In this document: positions 60,729 to 64,000 of the stretch, one piece after another
Numbering within the stretch: position 1 is the first letter of the stretch
How the letters are laid out: the number at the start of each line of letters is the position of its first letter
DNA from: Anaerotignum faecicola
GTDB lineage: Bacteria; Bacillota; Clostridia; Lachnospirales; Anaerotignaceae
Length of the DNA: 64,000 nt
Direction of reading: 5' to 3'
NCBI RefSeq assembly: GCF_003865035.1
Contig: NZ_BHVZ01000001.1
Span: forward strand, 558,001-622,000
Notes under the pieces: generated by a model
Databases searched by the model: none
Seen by the model: the letters and a program-made list of their open reading frames with translations, nothing else
Told to the model about the DNA's origin: nothing
Made by a program: the position numbers and the translations under genes

Positions 60729-63359
60729 TCATTTTTTTCTCCGCCGCCTGTCGCACAGCTTTTCTAATTCTACAATCGGCAAGGGTGCCAATGCCAACGC
60801 CGCAACCACAAGCCATTCCTTCCCATTCAGCGGACATACCTTGAAAATCTCCGCCAGCGGCAGCACCATAATCACCCCAATCTGCATCAGACACCCGATA
60901 AAAAACGCCAGCAGCAGCATCGGGTTCCCCAAGGGCGAAATCCGAAACAGCGAATGCTCCGACCGCATATTAAAGGCGTGTATCAGCTGCGAAAGCGAAA
61001 GCACCGCAAACGCCATCGTCCGCCCTGTAATATATGCCCCTTCCTCGTCAAAATAAATGTGCCCGATCCCAAAGGCAAGCAGTGCCAGCATCCCAATCAT
61101 CGCCCCCTCTAAGGCAATGCTGCTCACCATGCCGTCCGAAAAGAGGGAATTTCCCCTCCGCGGCGGCTGCTCCATGCTGTCCGCGTCCGCAGGGTCAACC
61201 CCCAGTGCAATCGCAGGCAGGGAATCCGTCACAAGGTTCACCCATAACAGCTGAATCGGCAAAAGCGGCGTTGCCCAGCCAAAGCACATCGCCACGAAAA
61301 TCGTCATAATCTCGCCAATGTTGCTCGAAAGCAGAAAATGGACCGCCTTGCGGATGTTTTCATAAATGCCGCGTCCCTCGCGCACCGCCTCCACGATTGT
61401 CGCAAAGTTATCATCCATCAGAATCATATCTGCCGCACCCTTGGCAACCTCTGTGCCGTTTTTCCCCATCGCACAGCCGATATCCGCCGCCTTAAGCGCA
61501 GGCGCATCATTCACGCCGTCCCCCGTCATGGCAACCACGCGCCCCTCCTTCTGAAACGCCTTCACAATCCGCACCTTATGTGCCGGCGAAACGCGCGCAA
61601 AAACCGTACAATCCTCCGCCGCCCGCTCCAGCGCCTCGTCCGACATCTGTTCCAGCTCCTGCCCCGTCAGCACGGTATCCCCTGCACGGTAAATCCCAAG
61701 CTCTGCGGCAATCGCCTGTGCTGTCAGCGCATGATCTCCCGTAATCATCACAGGACGAATCCCTGCCCTTTGACAAATCTCCACTGCCGCCTGCGCCTCC
61801 GGTCTCGGCGGGTCCATCATCCCTGCCATCCCTGCAAATACCAGATCCCTTTCCAGCTCCTCCGCCGTAAAAAAGAGCGGCTCCTCGTCCCATTCCCGAA
61901 ACGCCACCGCCACCACGCGCAGGGCATTTGCCGCCATCTCGCCGTTTTTCAGCCTTGCCTCGCTTTTTCTTCTGCCATCAAATACAGCCTGTCTGCCGCC
62001 ATCCAGGCAGTATGCGCATTTCTCAAAAAGAATATCGGGTGCCCCCTTCGTCACAGAAATCCATTTCCCCCCACTGGGATGCACCGTTGTCATCAGCTTT
62101 CGCTCCGAGGAAAACGGTACCTCGCCGATTCTGGGCATTTCCTTCCAAAGCCCCTTGAGCGATACCCCGCCTTCCTCTGCCGCCTCCGCAAGTGCCTTTT
62201 CCGTCGGCTCCCCAATGATTTTTGTCCCCTGCCGCTTCACATCATTGCAAAGCGTAAACAGCGTCAGAATGAATCTTCGCTTTTCCTCGTCCTGCTCCAA
62301 CCCCTTCCCGATTGCCGCAAGCCGTGTCACCTTCATGCGGTTTTGCGTCAGCGTCCCCGTCTTATCCGAGCAGATGACCTCTGCACTCCCCAAGGTTTCC
62401 ACCGCAGGCAGTCTGCGGATAATCGTATTTTTCCTTGCCATCCGCTGCATCCCAATCGCAAGCACAATCGTCACAATCGCAGGCAGTCCTTCGGGAATTG
62501 CCGCCACCGCAAGGCTCACAGAGGTCATAAACATCGGAAACGGCGGCTGCCTTCGCAAAAGTCCCATCCCGAAGATAATGCCACAGATAATCAGTGCCCC
62601 CATGCCCAGCAGTCTTCCTGTCTCTCCCAGCTTTTTCTGCAAGGGCGTTTCGCGCTCCTCCTGCTCCGCCAAAAGGGCTGCAATCTTCCCGATTTCGGTC
62701 GCCATACCCGTTGCCGTCACCGCCACCGTGCCTCTCCCCGCCAGAACGTAGCTTCCTGCAAGCACCATGTTTTTGCGGTCACTCGGCAGCGTTTTCTCCG
62801 CCAGAACGCCCTCCTCCTTCTCAATCGCAAGTGCTTCCCCCGTAATCGCGCTTTCCTCCGTTTTCAGCCCTTGGTTTTCCAAAATCCGCCCGTCCGCGCA
62901 AATATAATCCCCTGCCGCAAGCAAAAGAATATCCCCCTGCACTACCTCCTCCGCAGGAATTTCCTTCTCCTCGCCGCCCCGCAGCACGCTTGCCTTTGGC
63001 GCAGAAAGTGCCTTCAATGCCTCCAATGCCTTTTCCGCTCTGCTCTCCTGCAAAACACCCAGAAACGCATTCAGTACCACAATCGCCAGAATGATTGCCG
63101 CATCCAGAAAATCCTTTTCTCCGTTCCAATAGGAAATCGCAACCGAAGCCACTGCCGCTCCAATCAGCAGCAGTATCATAAAATCATTAAACTGCGCCAG
63201 AAACCGCCGCCGGAAGCCCTTTTTGCCCTCTCCCTGCTCCGTTCTGTTCCTTCCGTCCGTTTCCAGCCGCTTTTTTGCCTCGTTCTCGCTTAATCCTGTC
63301 CGTTCCTCCGTCCGCAATTTTTTCAGCACCTCTGTCGGTGTCATGCTCCACCATTCCAT
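60729..63359 (-). CDS. Calcium-type P-type ATPase (PMCA/SERCA-like)
   Basis: An 876-residue P2-type ATPase: cation N-terminal domain, TGEALAIEK actuator site, PEGLPA in helix 4, ICSDKTGTLTQNRM, MTGDGVNDAPALKAADIGCAMG, helix-6 NLVTDSLPAIALGVDPAD. It exports Ca or related ions. The ATG at 63359 follows GTGAGGAT. Confidence 0.95.
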   Translation of the reverse strand: MEWWSMTPTEVLKKLRTEERTGLSENEAKKRLETDGRNRTEQGEGKKGFRRRFLAQFNDFMILLLIGAAVASVAISYWNGEKDFLDAAIILAIVVLNAFLGVLQESRAEKALEALKALSAPKASVLRGGEEKEIPAEEVVQGDILLLAAGDYICADGRILENQGLKTEESAITGEALAIEKEEGVLAEKTLPSDRKNMVLAGSYVLAGRGTVAVTATGMATEIGKIAALLAEQEERETPLQKKLGETGRLLGMGALIICGIIFGMGLLRRQPPFPMFMTSVSLAVAAIPEGLPAIVTIVLAIGMQRMARKNTIIRRLPAVETLGSAEVICSDKTGTLTQNRMKVTRLAAIGKGLEQDEEKRRFILTLFTLCNDVKRQGTKIIGEPTEKALAEAAEEGGVSLKGLWKEMPRIGEVPFSSERKLMTTVHPSGGKWISVTKGAPDILFEKCAYCLDGGRQAVFDGRRKSEARLKNGEMAANALRVVAVAFREWDEEPLFFTAEELERDLVFAGMAGMMDPPRPEAQAAVEICQRAGIRPVMITGDHALTAQAIAAELGIYRAGDTVLTGQELEQMSDEALERAAEDCTVFARVSPAHKVRIVKAFQKEGRVVAMTGDGVNDAPALKAADIGCAMGKNGTEVAKGAADMILMDDNFATIVEAVREGRGIYENIRKAVHFLLSSNIGEIMTIFVAMCFGWATPLLPIQLLWVNLVTDSLPAIALGVDPADADSMEQPPRRGNSLFSDGMVSSIALEGAMIGMLALLAFGIGHIYFDEEGAYITGRTMAFAVLSLSQLIHAFNMRSEHSLFRISPLGNPMLLLAFFIGCLMQIGVIMVLPLAEIFKVCPLNGKEWLVVAALALAPLPIVELEKLCDRRRRKK

Positions 63360-63422
63360 ATCCTCACGCTCCGTCTTTTGTTTTTCTGCTTGTCTTTTTT
63401 CCCAGTCTATGCGGACAAGCGC

Positions 63423-63450
63423 AAAAAAAGACCATCCGCATAGGATGGTT
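63423..63450. other. Hairpin just before the YtaF-like gene
   Basis: ACCATCC (63431-63437) pairs with GGATGGT (63443-63449). It stands directly before the gene's AGGAGG on the plus strand; on the minus strand it is followed by TTTTTTT and would stop antisense transcription. Confidence 0.55.
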
Positions 63451-63467
63451 AGCAGGAGGTGTTATCC

Positions 63468-64000
63468 ATGCTTTTTTCTCTCTTGCTGGCGTTTTCCCTC
63501 AGTCTGGATGCGCTGGGCATCGGTCTTTCCTATGGTCTGCGCAGCATCCGTTTTCGCCCGTCCGCTCTTCTTCTGCTCACGATAGAAGCCTTTCTCATGA
63601 TGGAGCTGTTTCTTTTTGCAGGGCGGCGGCTTGCGGCAGTTTTCCCCGCGCATCTGGCGGCGCGGTTTTCTCCCATGCTCCTTCTTTTCTTCGGTGTGTG
63701 GCTTTGTCTGCAAGGCATGGGGCAAGGAAAGCGGAAGGAGACTTCGCCCCTGCATTCCCCCTCCCTCTGCGATAAAAACGCCTCCTCCCTCATCGAGCCG
63801 CGGGAAGCCCTTCTCCTTGGGCTTCTGCTTTCTGTGGATTCCTTTGCCATCGGGCTGAGTGCTGCCGCAGGAGGGATAAATGTAACACTCCTGCCCCTCT
63901 TTTCTGCCCTCTTTCAGACATTTTTCCTCGCGTTGGGCGAAAAATGCGGCACAAGGCTCAGCCTCTCCCCTGCCCCGAAAGAAAGCCTCTGGTCGCTCCT
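63468..64000 (+). CDS. YtaF/MntP-like sporulation membrane protein, truncated by window end
   Basis: The first 177 codons; the frame stays open at 64000. Two copies of the family signature, SLDALGIGLSYGLR (about residues 12-25) and SVDSFAIGLSAAAGG (about 118-132), each at the head of a three-helix repeat, as in MntP Mn exporters. YtaF is the spore-former branch. AGGAGG is 8 nt before the ATG. Confidence 0.85.
   Translation, partial: MLFSLLLAFSLSLDALGIGLSYGLRSIRFRPSALLLLTIEAFLMMELFLFAGRRLAAVFPAHLAARFSPMLLLFFGVWLCLQGMGQGKRKETSPLHSPSLCDKNASSLIEPREALLLGLLLSVDSFAIGLSAAAGGINVTLLPLFSALFQTFFLALGEKCGTRLSLSPAPKESLWSL

Noticed and set aside
61338..63293. A 651-codon open frame on the plus strand
   Set aside because: It lies exactly antisense to the Ca-type ATPase, is rich in His, Arg and Cys as expected for a shadow frame, and has no ribosome site or known motif.

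Overview
The window looks like a low-to-mid GC anaerobic, spore-forming Firmicute of class Clostridia (Lachnospirales-like; genus not resolvable by eye). Support: anaerobic ribonucleotide reductase nrdD/nrdG with nrdR, a clostridial 2[4Fe-4S] ferredoxin, WalRK with YycH/YycI, AddA, RNase J, IreB-RuvX-DUF1292, and sporulation-type proteins (YlmC/YmxH, YtvI-like, YtaF-like). Shine-Dalgarno sites are strong (AGGAGG-like), several genes start with TTG or GTG, and most genes lie on the minus strand. I see no tRNA, rRNA, CRISPR array, prophage or transposase gene.

Layout. 0.2-1.1 kb: an orphan protein that may be a restriction-like nuclease. 1.2-5.1 kb: a compact metal module on the minus strand (membrane-anchored HMA protein, atypical Fur-like regulator, 26-residue membrane peptide, DUF6110-like protein, P1B-type ATPase lacking the CPC motif), with an operator motif repeated in two promoters. 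5.2-8.96 kb: rpmG-secE-nusG-rplK-rplA-rplJ-rplL with an L10 leader, but no rpoBC after rplL. 9.0-12.6 kb: TSCPD protein, znuABC-type ABC importer with a 9-1-9 Fur/Zur-like palindrome, and a divergent gamma-carbonic anhydrase. 12.7-18.8 kb: ferredoxin, addA without adjacent addB, a Cys-rich hydrophobic repeat protein, nrdR, ylmC. 18.9-21.9 kb: nrdD-nrdG behind a promoter carrying a 31-bp-spaced NrdR box pair. 21.9-28.5 kb: a small membrane protein, a two-component system, trmL, a PerR-like regulator, and two DUF2812 proteins. 28.5-34.1 kb: walR-walK-(secreted protein)-yycH-yycI, with a WalR-like triple direct repeat in front of the last three genes. 34.2-44.5 kb: housekeeping genes (pgi, LysM-G5 protein, GntR regulator, ispE, permease, lipoprotein, traX-like, cysK, map, hydrolase); cysK is preceded by a 15-codon leader with four consecutive Cys codons.

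44.6-47.6 kb is the richest non-coding stretch: a 260-bp hairpin-bounded MITE-like element, an aldo/keto reductase, a LysR regulator divergent from a roughly 360-nt structured RNA with its own promoter and terminator, and a type I toxin-antitoxin-like locus. 47.7-53.1 kb: RNase J, DUF1292, RuvX, IreB, MtaB. 53.1-53.5 kb: a second type I toxin-like peptide beside a tandemly duplicated small RNA. 53.6-64 kb: mtnN, a glutamine amidotransferase, MscS channel, DUF951, a Zn/Cd ATPase with its CzrA-like ArsR repressor, a LysR regulator, a Ca-type P-ATPase, and the start of a YtaF-like gene cut by the window end.

Together the window is enriched in metal homeostasis (three P-type ATPases, an ABC importer, two Fur-family proteins, an ArsR sensor, a MntP-like protein) and envelope control (WalRK system). 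The best candidates for undescribed biology are the structured RNA at 46.95-47.31 kb, the CPC-less ATPase module at 1.2-5.1 kb, the poly-Cys leader before cysK, and the two toxin-RNA loci.
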